This document shows positions 11,281 to 19,219 of a DNA stretch of 64,000 nt, piece after piece (positions within the stretch are counted from its first letter, which is position 1; the number at the start of each line of letters is the position of its first letter). The notes under the pieces are model-generated. The model had not been told where the DNA came from and searched no databases. It saw nothing but the letters and a program-made list of their open reading frames with translations. Source of the DNA: a bacterium (GTDB lineage: Bacteria; Myxococcota_A; Bradymonadia; UBA7976; UBA1532); contig JAUHYW010000005.1 in the NCBI GenBank assembly GCA_030426085.1, positions 1-64,000 on the forward strand, given 5' to 3'. The translations under genes were made by a program, and so were the position numbers.

Positions 11281-11676
11281 GTGACCATCGACGAGACCCA
11301 GCGTGCGGCGATCCTGGATGCCGCGGTCGAGACCGGCTTGGCGGCCCACAGGTCGCGGCTGCTCGCCCACGTCGGGGGCGCGGCGCCCGTCTTCGAATGG
11401 CGAGCCCTCGACGGGCGGGCACAACTCGCGTCCGATCTGAGCGCGCTGCTCGCCAGCGGGGGCGCCACAGCGCTGGCCGACTGGCTCGATCAGGCGCTGC
11501 TCGTCGTCGGCGATCACCCGGCGGCGGCCATCCTGCGCGAAGCCCGCCACGCGCTGCCCCAGTCTGCCCCATCCTCCGAGGCACTGGCGGACGAGGCGAT
11601 CCGCCGCCTGCGCGGCTCGGCCCGACCCGGAGCCAGCACCGACGATCTGCTGCGGATGACCCGGCACGATCGGTGA
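11281..11676 (+). CDS. Effector-associated-domain-like protein upstream of a PIN gene
   Basis: 131 residues from the GTG at 11281, preceded by AAAGGA at five bases; the ATG at 11275 and GTG at 11254 are in frame alternatives. The N-terminal half (QRAAILDAAVETGL, then QLASDLSALLASGG, ALADWLDQALLVVGDH and AAAILREAR) fits the pattern of the helical EAD adaptor domains described by Aravind and colleagues for conflict systems. The C-terminus GASTDDLLRMTRHDR resembles the tail of antitoxins paired with PIN toxins. Its stop overlaps the GTG of the PIN-domain ORF (GTGA). Composition is less GC-biased than the flanks, suggesting acquisition by transfer. It may be the antitoxin or adaptor of the PIN nuclease; the family assignment is from pattern only. 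Confidence 0.55.
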   Translation: MTIDETQRAAILDAAVETGLAAHRSRLLAHVGGAAPVFEWRALDGRAQLASDLSALLASGGATALADWLDQALLVVGDHPAAAILREARHALPQSAPSSEALADEAIRRLRGSARPGASTDDLLRMTRHDR

Positions 11677-12076
11677 CGGTCCTCGTCGACAGTTGCGTGC
11701 TGCTCGATCTGGCGACGGAGGACCCGCGCTGGCTCGATTGGTCGATCGGGCAGATCACTACGCTGCTGCGCGGTGGAGAGCGGCTGGCGATCAACCCCCT
11801 GATCTTCGCCGAGGTCTCCGCTGGTTACGATGACCCCGCCACAGCCGGGAACGCCTTGCCCCATACATCTACCGTAGGGAGCACCTGCCGTTCGAGGCGG
11901 CGTTTCGCGCAGGGCAGAGCTTTCTGACCTATCGCCGTCGAGGCGGCGAGCGGCGTTCTCCGCTGCCCGACTTCTATATCGGGGCCCACGCCGAGGTGCG
12001 CGGGCATCGACTGCTCACCCGGGATCCTCGACGGTTCCGAACCTACTTTCCAAGGGTCGAGTTAATCGCGCCGTGA
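11673..12076 (+). pseudogene. PIN-domain ribonuclease (VapC-like toxin), frameshifted by one base
   Basis: The GTG at 11673 begins VTVLVDSCVLLDLATEDPRW, the usual PIN start with the first catalytic Asp, and continues to INPLIFAEVSAGYDD with the conserved acidic residue. After about codon 62 the frame is lost. From 11858 the next frame carries the remainder: PYIYRREHLPFEAAF, SFLTYRRRGGERRSPLPDFY with the third acidic site, then HRLLTRDPRRFRTYFP and LIAP, ending with TGA at 12074-12076. The two halves join perfectly if one C is added to the CCCC at 11859-11862, so a single-base loss (or a sequencing error) splits an otherwise complete protein of about 134 residues. Left as is, translation stops at 11927 without the third catalytic residue. 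Confidence 0.75.
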
Positions 12077-12385
12077 GCGAGGTCCGGTCATTGCATTCGG
12101 CAACGCAGAGACCCATGCGGTCAGCCTCCGTACTCGCTCAACGCATCGGACCCGCGTCGGGAGTTCGCGGGGCGCACGTCGGCGCGCGCGTCGGCGACCG
12201 TCTACAGGCCCGCGCCGAAGTCGAGGCGCCCGGTCGGCGATCGCCGCGGGGCGACGGCGACCGACATCCTTTCGAAGCCGAAGCAGGGAGCCGACGCGCG
12301 CGCCGACGGGCGGACCGCCTGTGGATGGCCCATCCCCTCCGCCTGCAAGCCCGCGAGAACCGCGCCGCTGAGTCGGAAACCGGCT
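12077..12385. other. Gene-poor gap between PIN pseudogene and PLD operon
   Basis: About 310 bases without a convincing gene. It is rich in CGCGCG and short inverted repeats, and open frames through it have Arg/Ala/Gly composition with no domain. No terminator with a T-run and no tRNA was seen. It probably is the scar or flank of the imported EAD/PIN segment. Confidence 0.4.
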
Positions 12386-14371
12386 CTACTCGCTCGGCGC
12401 CTCCGGGGCGCGGAAGGTGGGGTCTTCTTCGGGGAACTGCTCGCCGCCGCTGTTGGGCTGGCCCGGGGTGGCGATGACGTGGTCCCCGTAGCCCGCCCGG
12501 ATCTGGGTGGTCAGCGCGGGGTCGGGGTCGGTGCACGACCGCCACGAGGCGGGGTCGGTCCCGTCGCCGATGGTGCGGCAGTCGGTCCGGCCCTCGCAGT
12601 CGAAGTGCACCCGCTCCATCGAGCGCACCCGCTGGTTGCGGGGGTCGTCGCGGTCGGCGCCGGCCCACTCCCGGCCGCCGGCGAAGGGCGGGCCGCCGTC
12701 GCCGGCGACGTCGACGAGGTTGCCCCGGGGGTCGAGCAGCCGCAGCTCGAGGCGGGCGTTGCTCAGGTTGAGCCGCAGGAAGCGCTGGTCGTTGGCCATG
12801 TTCATCACGAAGTCGGCCCCGGTGTAGGCCCCCCCCGGCTGCTGGGGGCGCAGGTCGTCGTAGGCCTCGACGTTGTGGTCGACGATGAGGAACCGCTCGT
12901 AGGGCCCGATCACGGTGCCCGGGTACAGGCCCACCACGAAGTCGTCCTGGGCGGCGACGGTCCACAGCGACAGGTCGATCGGGCGGTCGGTGGTGTTGAG
13001 CAGCTCGATGAACTCGTCGTTGAAGGTGAAGTCCTGGGGCCGGGTGCTCTCCGGGTTGGGGCTCTCGGCGGGGTCGACCCGGCCGTTGTAGCCGTCCCAC
13101 CCGATCTCGTTGAAGATCACGTCGCCCCGCTCGACGCCCCGCCCGATCCAGGTCTCGCCGGTGCGCTTGGCGAGGCCGAAGAGGTAGTCGAAGTAGTCGG
13201 CGTACTGCCGCCCCAGCCGGGGGCTGCTCAACACGAGCAGGGTCTCGTCGTTGGCCAGGGTCGCGCTCGACGACCAGTTGAACGAGCCGGTGAGCACCTG
13301 GGCCCGATCGGTGCGGCCGTCGATGATCATCGTCTTGGAGTGCTGGCGCCCGCCGCCGGCCTGATAGTCGCCGGGCTGGCGGCTGTTGTCGTTGCCGTCC
13401 ATCCGCACGTCGACGCCGTGGGTGATGAGCCGGTAGACCTCGTGATACGGCCCGTTCGAGTGGAGCTGGCTGCGGTCGATGACCCCCCGCACGTACTTGC
13501 GCACGAAGGGCGCTTCGCAGGTGATCTCGGCCTCGCAGAACGCGGCCTCGTCGCCCTCGGGCGGGCTCCGCTCGGGGTCGCAGCAGCGGTTGTACTGCTC
13601 GAACTGCTCGTGCTTGGCGACGAACAGCGAGCCGAGCTGGTCCTTGGTGAAGGCGAAGATGAAGAACTCGATGCTGTGCTCGGCGCCCTCGACCGCCTCG
13701 AGGATCCGCCCCATGGCGTCCTCCTGGGGCGAGAAGTGCACTTCGACGACGGTGTCGCCCACCTGGTAGGTGTTGCCGTTGTCGATCGGGATCTTGGAGT
13801 AGCCGAAGCGGCCGGCGAGCTGCTGCTCGTGCTCGGCGATGAAGTCGGCGGCCACCTGGGGGCTGTCGATGCGGACCCAGTTGTTGTCGTTGCGGCCGAA
13901 CCCGGTGGGGGTGATGTTGCCGGTGCCGGTGAGCACGTAGCGCCGATCCACGACGAAGAACTTGTCGTGCATGATGTGGTTCTGGTTGCCGACCTGCATC
14001 TCGATGCCCAGCCGGTCGAACTCGTAGTAGGCCCGCTGGTGGCCGAACATGTGCTTGGCGTCGCCCACGAAGCGCAGCCGCACCCCCCGGTGGTGGGCCC
14101 GGATGAGCGCGTCGATGATGGTGTCCCGGCTGAAGCCCATCACCGAGAAGTCGATGGTCGCCCGGGCCCGGTCGATCATCTGCACCAGGATGTCGTCGGT
14201 GTTGTGGTCGAGGCCGTTGGCCTCGTTGCTGCCCGGCAGGTTGAAGACGGCGGTCACCCGGGGCAGGAACATCGCCCGCGCGTCGGCGGGGTCGAGCTCG
14301 CGGGCGCAGCCGGGCAGGCTCACGACGAGCCCGGCGAGCAGCAGCAGCCCGATCGGCGTGCAGGTCCTCAT
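12386..14371 (-). CDS. Secreted lipoprotein: phospholipase D-like nuclease/lipase plus lamin-tail domain
   Basis: 661 residues. A lipoprotein signal ends VVSLPGCARE. Two PLD domains follow: the first has the active-site HDKFFVVD (HxKx4D) with LTGTGN, the second HSKTMIID with LTGSFNWSSS, both intact, so it should hydrolyse phosphodiester bonds in lipids or nucleic acids. Between them is a Cys-containing insertion (NRCCDPERSPPEGDE). After about residue 410 a lamin-tail domain begins (VIFNEIGWDGYNG, then NDEFIELLNTTDRPIDLSLW and IGPYERFLIVDH), ending with GQPNSGGE. LTD domains often accompany extracellular nucleases. It is the last gene of a six-gene operon and overlaps the previous stop as TGATG. 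Whether the substrate is DNA or lipid is open. Confidence 0.85.
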   Translation of the reverse strand: MRTCTPIGLLLLAGLVVSLPGCARELDPADARAMFLPRVTAVFNLPGSNEANGLDHNTDDILVQMIDRARATIDFSVMGFSRDTIIDALIRAHHRGVRLRFVGDAKHMFGHQRAYYEFDRLGIEMQVGNQNHIMHDKFFVVDRRYVLTGTGNITPTGFGRNDNNWVRIDSPQVAADFIAEHEQQLAGRFGYSKIPIDNGNTYQVGDTVVEVHFSPQEDAMGRILEAVEGAEHSIEFFIFAFTKDQLGSLFVAKHEQFEQYNRCCDPERSPPEGDEAAFCEAEITCEAPFVRKYVRGVIDRSQLHSNGPYHEVYRLITHGVDVRMDGNDNSRQPGDYQAGGGRQHSKTMIIDGRTDRAQVLTGSFNWSSSATLANDETLLVLSSPRLGRQYADYFDYLFGLAKRTGETWIGRGVERGDVIFNEIGWDGYNGRVDPAESPNPESTRPQDFTFNDEFIELLNTTDRPIDLSLWTVAAQDDFVVGLYPGTVIGPYERFLIVDHNVEAYDDLRPQQPGGAYTGADFVMNMANDQRFLRLNLSNARLELRLLDPRGNLVDVAGDGGPPFAGGREWAGADRDDPRNQRVRSMERVHFDCEGRTDCRTIGDGTDPASWRSCTDPDPALTTQIRAGYGDHVIATPGQPNSGGEQFPEEDPTFRAPEAPSE

Positions 14372-15654
14372 CACGGCACCTCCTCGGCGGCGGCGAAGAT
14401 GCGTTCGAACTGGGCCCGCAGCACCCGGTAGTCCTCGTGGTCGTCGGGGCCCCCGTGCACCCCCCACAGGTGGGCGTCGGTGAAGCGGTCCGAGGGGCGG
14501 GCCTCGAGGTCGAGGCCGTCGGGGCGCACCCCGGTGATGGCGTAGGGCACCGACTCGAAGAGCGGCGCGCTGAGCACCAGCGCGACCCCGGGCTGCTTCT
14601 GGTCGCCGTCGAAGGTCGGCTGGCCGTCGAGCACGATCAGGGTGCCCCCCGCGGTCAGCGCGGGCAGCGTGCGGAAGGCGGGCAGGTCTTCGCCCCGCTG
14701 GTCGGCGAGGTCGGCGAAGACCCCCGGCAGCGCCCCGGCCTCGGCCTCGGCCCCGTCGGTGGTGCCCACGACGACCCGCACGTCGAAGCCCGAGGCGCCC
14801 TTGTAGATCAGGGCCCGGGCGATCTCGCTGTTGAGCATGGTCGGCGTCGCGATCCACACCGCCGAGCGGGCGGCGTAGATCCGGTCGATCAGCTCCTTGA
14901 CCAGCGGCTCCTGGGGGCCGAAGTACAGCTCGATGATGCTCTCTTCGGTCTCGTAGAGGGTGCGGTTGTTGGTGTCGCTGACCACCGGCTGGTCGTAGTA
15001 GGTCAGGGTGGTCGCGAAGACCTCCCCGTAGAGCTGGTCGAAGATGTTGCCGAAGTCCCGGGCGAGCACCTCGCTGTCGGCGGCGAAGCCGGCCTGGGGC
15101 CGCTGGCGCACGTCGTCGGGGAAGCCGGCGGACAGCGAGATCAGCCGCTGGCGGTCGGCGATGATCACGTTGTGGGTCATCCGGTTGTCCTCGCCGGTCC
15201 GCTCGATCGGATCCTCGCCGAAGACGCCGTTCCACAGGATGGGCCCGTCGCCGTAGATCGGGGCGATGCCCGCCGCCTCGAGCGCCTCGAAGCCGGCCTG
15301 CGTCCGGCGGTCGACGTCGCCCACCACCCGCACCGCGACCCCCCGCTCGGCGGCGGCGGCGATGGCGTCGGCGATCTGCGTGTCGTCGAGGTTCTCGAGC
15401 ATCACGTCGAGCTGGAGCTCGGCGGTGTCGATCAGGATGCGCACCTCGTCGACCGCCGCGGCGTAGGTCCAGCTCGGGCCCTCGCCCAGCTCGGGCGGCT
15501 CGATGAGGAAGGTGCGGAACAGCGTCGCCGCCTGGCGGGTGTCGCGGGCGGGGTCGAGCAGGTCGGTGAACGGGGCCGGCTCGGTCTCGGGGGCCGGCTC
15601 GCAGGCCACGCCCAGAGCCCCGATCAGCGCGCAGATGGGGACGAGCCGCCTCAT
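14371..15654 (-). CDS. PLD-like lipoprotein with degenerate active site
   Basis: 427 residues. The lipoprotein signal ends GALGVACEP. The body follows the PLD fold: LQLDVMLENLDDTQIADAI, GVAVRVVGDVDRR, and a first motif reading HNVIIADRQRLISLSAG, where the Lys of HxKx4D is replaced by Val. A second half has ELYFGPQEPLVKELIDRI and AVWIATPTMLNSEIA, but no second HKD is seen. It is therefore probably inactive and structural or regulatory, perhaps a partner of the intact PLD protein encoded next (start overlaps its stop as TGATG). The upstream LTD lipoprotein gene overlaps by ATGA. Paralogy with the downstream protein is inferred from fold pattern, not alignment. Confidence 0.7.
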   Translation of the reverse strand: MRRLVPICALIGALGVACEPAPETEPAPFTDLLDPARDTRQAATLFRTFLIEPPELGEGPSWTYAAAVDEVRILIDTAELQLDVMLENLDDTQIADAIAAAAERGVAVRVVGDVDRRTQAGFEALEAAGIAPIYGDGPILWNGVFGEDPIERTGEDNRMTHNVIIADRQRLISLSAGFPDDVRQRPQAGFAADSEVLARDFGNIFDQLYGEVFATTLTYYDQPVVSDTNNRTLYETEESIIELYFGPQEPLVKELIDRIYAARSAVWIATPTMLNSEIARALIYKGASGFDVRVVVGTTDGAEAEAGALPGVFADLADQRGEDLPAFRTLPALTAGGTLIVLDGQPTFDGDQKQPGVALVLSAPLFESVPYAITGVRPDGLDLEARPSDRFTDAHLWGVHGGPDDHEDYRVLRAQFERIFAAAEEVP

Positions 15655-16460
15655 TCGAAGGACCCCGACGAGATGTAGCCCGAGTAGTCGGGGCTGTTGG
15701 GCCGGCCGGGGGTGGCGAAGGTCAGGATGCGCCACTCGGGCCGGATGCGGTCGCGCAGCTCGACGTGCAGCGCGCCCCGCTCGTCGGTGTCGAAGTCGTT
15801 GAGGCTGTAGGTGTGCCACGAGCCGTCCCGGTTGCCCCGGTTGTTGAAGATGAGCTGGATGCGCTCCATCGAGCGGGCGGTGACCCGGTCGAAGGCCCCG
15901 GCGAAGGCCGGCTTGCGGGTGTCGCCGCCGCCGTCGATCAGCCGGTCGTCGATGTCGCGCAGCGTGATCGAGAAGTGGGTCCGAGGCAGCTCGAGGTCTT
16001 CGATGTAGTAGTCCGCCTCGAACGCGCCGTCCCGCCGGGCGGCGATGACGACGAACTCGTTGGGCTGCACCGGCTGGCGGTCCTCGCGGCGGGGGATGAT
16101 GTAGGTCACCCGCGAGCGGGCGTCGCGCGCGGTGTCGTCGAGCCCGTCGAGCGCGTGCCCCACCTCGACGGTGAGCTGCCACCGGGTCAGGTAGATCGGG
16201 CGGGGGTGCTTGTTCTGCAGCTCGATGAAGACGTCGCCCGGATCCCACTCGCGGTCGGGGCCGGTGCCCTTCACGCTGCCGGCCCACATGATCTCGTTGA
16301 TCTGCACGTTGCCCCGCTCGCCGTTGGACAGGTAGCCGTCCTCGGCGGTGCCGGTGCGGTAGCCCACCTCCCGGGTGATGCCGGTGTTGGGCTCCCGCTC
16401 GCAGCCGACGAGGCCGGCGAGCAGGGCGAGCAGGGCGAGCGTCGGGCGCCGGGCCCCCAT
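15651..16460 (-). CDS. Lamin-tail-domain lipoprotein
   Basis: 269 residues. A lipoprotein signal ends LAGLVGCERE. Almost the whole mature protein is one LTD-like beta-sandwich: NVQINEIMWAGSV, DVFIELQNKHPRPIYLTRWQL, QPVQPNEFVVIAAR, and a terminal FATPGRPNSPDYSG that matches the end of the LTD in the PLD protein two genes on. The Trp and the IELxN signature are in place. LTD modules bind surfaces or nucleic acids. The gene overlaps both neighbours (TGATG upstream, ATGA downstream), so its product is probably made in step with the barrel and PLD proteins. Confidence 0.75.
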   Translation of the reverse strand: MGARRPTLALLALLAGLVGCEREPNTGITREVGYRTGTAEDGYLSNGERGNVQINEIMWAGSVKGTGPDREWDPGDVFIELQNKHPRPIYLTRWQLTVEVGHALDGLDDTARDARSRVTYIIPRREDRQPVQPNEFVVIAARRDGAFEADYYIEDLELPRTHFSITLRDIDDRLIDGGGDTRKPAFAGAFDRVTARSMERIQLIFNNRGNRDGSWHTYSLNDFDTDERGALHVELRDRIRPEWRILTFATPGRPNSPDYSGYISSGSFE

Positions 16461-18142
16461 CAGAAGCCCACCCGGGCGCCGAAGTCGAGCAGCCAGAAGG
16501 TCTCCTGGCCGCCGAGCGCGGTGTCCTCCCGGCCGGCGAGGCGGTCGACCTCGATCTGATAGTAGCCCCCGGGCACGAAGAAGCTGTAGCCCGCCTCGAG
16601 CTCGACGATGTCGGCCACCGGGTGCGTCAGCCGCAGGTCCACCGCCCGGCCGAGGTCACGCCCGAGGCGTCCCTGGGCCCGGAACTCCTCCCGGGTGTAG
16701 CCGAAGGGCGGCTCGGGCATCTCGTCGATGCCGTCGATCTCGAGGAACGTGCTGCCGGTGTCCTGCAGGAGCCACAGGTCGGCGGTCAGCCGGGTGCCGT
16801 AGACGTCGACCCCCAGCCGCCCGAAGGCGAACTGGGTGCCGGCGGCCCGCTGGAGGTCGTGCGGCGTGTGGCGCACCCCGGCCGGGTCGACGTGGCTCGC
16901 CGGGCGCCAGCCCGACAGCCGACCCACGGTGCGGCCGCCGATGCGGGCCCCCTTGAAGCCGACGAAGCCCCGCTCGAACTCCAGCCCATCGCTGGCGTGG
17001 TTGCTGCCGTCGAAGCGGTAGAACTCGGCCCCGCCCAGCAGGCTCACCGCGCTGCTCGCGGCCCACTCGATGTCGATGCCGCCGCCGAAGGCGTTGCCCG
17101 AGGTGTCGACGTCCCGGGCCTCCTCCGGCTTGCGGTCGATGCCCATCGAGCGGGCGTACTCGGCGTAGATCCGGACCTGCCCCCCCGCCTCGAAGTCGTG
17201 CACGAAGGCCGCCCGGGCCCCCATCATGTGCTGGTAGTCGGCGTCGCTGTAGTTGCCGTTGAGCCCGCCCCGGGTGATGTCGGCCCCGGAGTGCTCCACC
17301 GGGCCGCCGCCGATGCTGGCGTAGAACCAGTAGGCCCGGGCCTCGATGGGCAGATCGGGCTGCGCCTCGCGGTCGAGCTCGTAGACCCCCCCGGAGCGCA
17401 GGGTCACCGTGTCGCCCCGCAGGCCGAAGGTCGTCTCCCGGCCGCTGCGGTAGGCCTGATAGCCCAGGGCCGGCAGGTCGTGGCCCCCGTAGAAGTCGAC
17501 CGCCAGCAGCCGCAGGCGGCCGAGGCCCCGCAGGTCGACCCGGGCGGTGATCGCGTCGAGCGCGCCGGCCATCATGTAGTCCCGGGGCACCCCGCCGATG
17601 GTGAACGCCTGCCGGCCGAGCTTGAGGCTGATGGCGAGCGGGTCGACGTCGATCAGCGCCACGTCCATGTTGAGGTCGAAGACCCGCAGATCACCGGTCG
17701 GGCCCCGGGTGCGGCCGGTGTCCTCCGAGGGCCACAGGGCGTCGTACTTGAAGCGCAGGTTGAGCACGACCGGCTCGACCGGGGCGAACGCCAGGGTGCC
17801 CATCAGATCGGTGTAGCCGAAGATGCGCCGGTCGTCGGTGTCCAGGATCGACTGGTCCGACGACTCGTCGAGCGGGCGGAAGTCCCGCTCGTCCATCGAG
17901 TGCACCGCGGTGCTCGCGTCGATGCGCCAGAAGAAGATCCCGGCCTCCTCCCGCTCTTCGCTCTCCTCGACGACCGCGAGGGTCTCCGGCGGCTGCTCGA
18001 CGAAGGCCGGCGTCTCGTCGGGGGCGGTGGACTGCTTCTCGCCCTCGTCCTCCTCGTCGACGAGCACGTCCTCCTCGTCGGGCACCTGGGCCGACGCCAT
18101 CGTCGGCGAGGCGAGCAGGATCGCGCCGAGCAGCCATCGCAT
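16460..18142 (-). CDS. Outer-membrane beta-barrel protein with acidic N-terminus
   Basis: 560 residues from the ATG at 18142, chosen because GAGGAG lies about eight bases upstream; an in-frame ATG at 18157 would overlap the previous gene. A signal peptide (TMASAQ) is followed by a very acidic segment (EEDVLVDEEDEGEKQ) to about residue 75. The remainder shows alternating hydrophobic strands with aromatic girdles (LNLRFKYDALWP, ISLKLGRQAFTIGG, IYAEYARSMG, LEAGYSFFVPGGYYQIEVD) ending in a terminal Phe (LLDFGARVGF), as outer-membrane barrels do. LKLGRQAF resembles porin or alginate-export-type barrels. It may be the outer-membrane channel for the operon's lipoproteins or their products. Confidence 0.7.
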   Translation of the reverse strand: MRWLLGAILLASPTMASAQVPDEEDVLVDEEDEGEKQSTAPDETPAFVEQPPETLAVVEESEEREEAGIFFWRIDASTAVHSMDERDFRPLDESSDQSILDTDDRRIFGYTDLMGTLAFAPVEPVVLNLRFKYDALWPSEDTGRTRGPTGDLRVFDLNMDVALIDVDPLAISLKLGRQAFTIGGVPRDYMMAGALDAITARVDLRGLGRLRLLAVDFYGGHDLPALGYQAYRSGRETTFGLRGDTVTLRSGGVYELDREAQPDLPIEARAYWFYASIGGGPVEHSGADITRGGLNGNYSDADYQHMMGARAAFVHDFEAGGQVRIYAEYARSMGIDRKPEEARDVDTSGNAFGGGIDIEWAASSAVSLLGGAEFYRFDGSNHASDGLEFERGFVGFKGARIGGRTVGRLSGWRPASHVDPAGVRHTPHDLQRAAGTQFAFGRLGVDVYGTRLTADLWLLQDTGSTFLEIDGIDEMPEPPFGYTREEFRAQGRLGRDLGRAVDLRLTHPVADIVELEAGYSFFVPGGYYQIEVDRLAGREDTALGGQETFWLLDFGARVGF

Positions 18143-18146
18143 CACG

Positions 18147-19196
18147 TCACTCCTCATCGTCGAGCACCTCGACCTGGCCCAGCCGCTGGACCCACATCTC
18201 GATATCGAAGCTGTTGAAGACCGGCCCGTAGATCGCCAGCCGGGTGCCCTTCTCGGGGCCGAAGCCGCGCCGCTGCAGCTCCTGGTCGACGTTGGCCGGC
18301 CAGCAGCTCGGCAGCGCCTCGTCGATCTCGCTGTTGCCGTCGGCCCCGTTGGCGCAGACCGCGGCGCACAGCTCGGCGCAGCCCTCGCCGCACTGCCGTC
18401 GCCGGCAGCGGGTGGGGCACGACTCGCGGCAGATGGCGCTGCCCGGCCCGGCCTCGGGGTCGGGCGCGGGGGGCAGCGCGCTGGCGAGCACGAGCTGGCC
18501 GAAGTTGGTGTTGGTCGGCTTCTGCAGCACCCGCCCCTCGACCCGGCGGGTCTCGGAGATGTCGGCCAGCGAGAACGGCACCTCGAGGCGCTCGTAGAGC
18601 ACGACCCCCGGCTCGCCGTCGGGCGGGTCGAGCCGCTCGACGTCGGCGGCGACCACCACCCGGGTCGACGGGTCGCGGAAGGTGAACATCATGGCCCGCA
18701 CGGTGAGCTTCACCCGGTCGCCGGCGGTGTACTGGGCCACCCGGCTGTTGCGCAGCACCACGATGCCCCCGGTGTCGTCCTCGACGACGAACGAGCCGTA
18801 GTTGCGCTCGTCCTGATCGCAGACCGGCACCTTGAGGTACTGCCGGGGGTGGATGCTGACCACCGCCTCGACCGTCAGCGGCAGGTCGTCGAGCACGGTG
18901 ACCCGGTCGGGGTCGGGGCACGGCGGCACGTCGTCGGGCCCGGCCCACAGGTCGGACTCACCGGCGTCGATCGCCTCGGACGGCAGCAGCGCGATCAGAT
19001 CGGCGATGCCCGGCTCGCCGGCCCGGGGCAGCCCGTAGGCCCGGGCGCCCCGCCGCTCCACGTAGCGGACCGGCTCGCTGACCGGCCGCTGCACCCCCGG
19101 CGCGTCGAACTGCCCGCCGAGGTCCGACCGATCGCGCAGCTCGGGGCTGCATCCGACGAGGGCGACGAACGCCACCCAGCTCAGCCATCGTGCCAT
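18147..19196 (-). CDS. Lipoprotein with OB-fold-like domain and Cys cluster
   Basis: 349 residues. The lipoprotein signal ends VALVGCSPE; GGGAGG precedes the ATG at 19196. Around residues 110-200 the order of strands (TVEAVVSIHP, GSFVVEDDTGGIVVLR, GDRVKLTVRAMMFTFRD, RVVVAADVERLD) looks like the OB fold found in extracellular nucleases and in DUF5689-type lipoproteins. A Cys-rich insertion follows (CRESCPTRCRRRQCGEGC, then CAAVC) that may form a disulfide knot or bind metal. It precedes the barrel gene by four bases and follows the Gly-Glu lipoprotein gene by 23 bases. The OB call is by pattern and is moderate. Confidence 0.6.
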   Translation of the reverse strand: MARWLSWVAFVALVGCSPELRDRSDLGGQFDAPGVQRPVSEPVRYVERRGARAYGLPRAGEPGIADLIALLPSEAIDAGESDLWAGPDDVPPCPDPDRVTVLDDLPLTVEAVVSIHPRQYLKVPVCDQDERNYGSFVVEDDTGGIVVLRNSRVAQYTAGDRVKLTVRAMMFTFRDPSTRVVVAADVERLDPPDGEPGVVLYERLEVPFSLADISETRRVEGRVLQKPTNTNFGQLVLASALPPAPDPEAGPGSAICRESCPTRCRRRQCGEGCAELCAAVCANGADGNSEIDEALPSCWPANVDQELQRRGFGPEKGTRLAIYGPVFNSFDIEMWVQRLGQVEVLDDEE

Positions 19197-19219
19197 CGTC
19201 GCCTCCCCGCCTCGACCGC

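Noticed and set aside
12073-12477. Open frame in the gap after the PIN pseudogene
   Set aside because: Arg-rich, no SD, overlaps the end of the PLD gene antisense, and has no domain.
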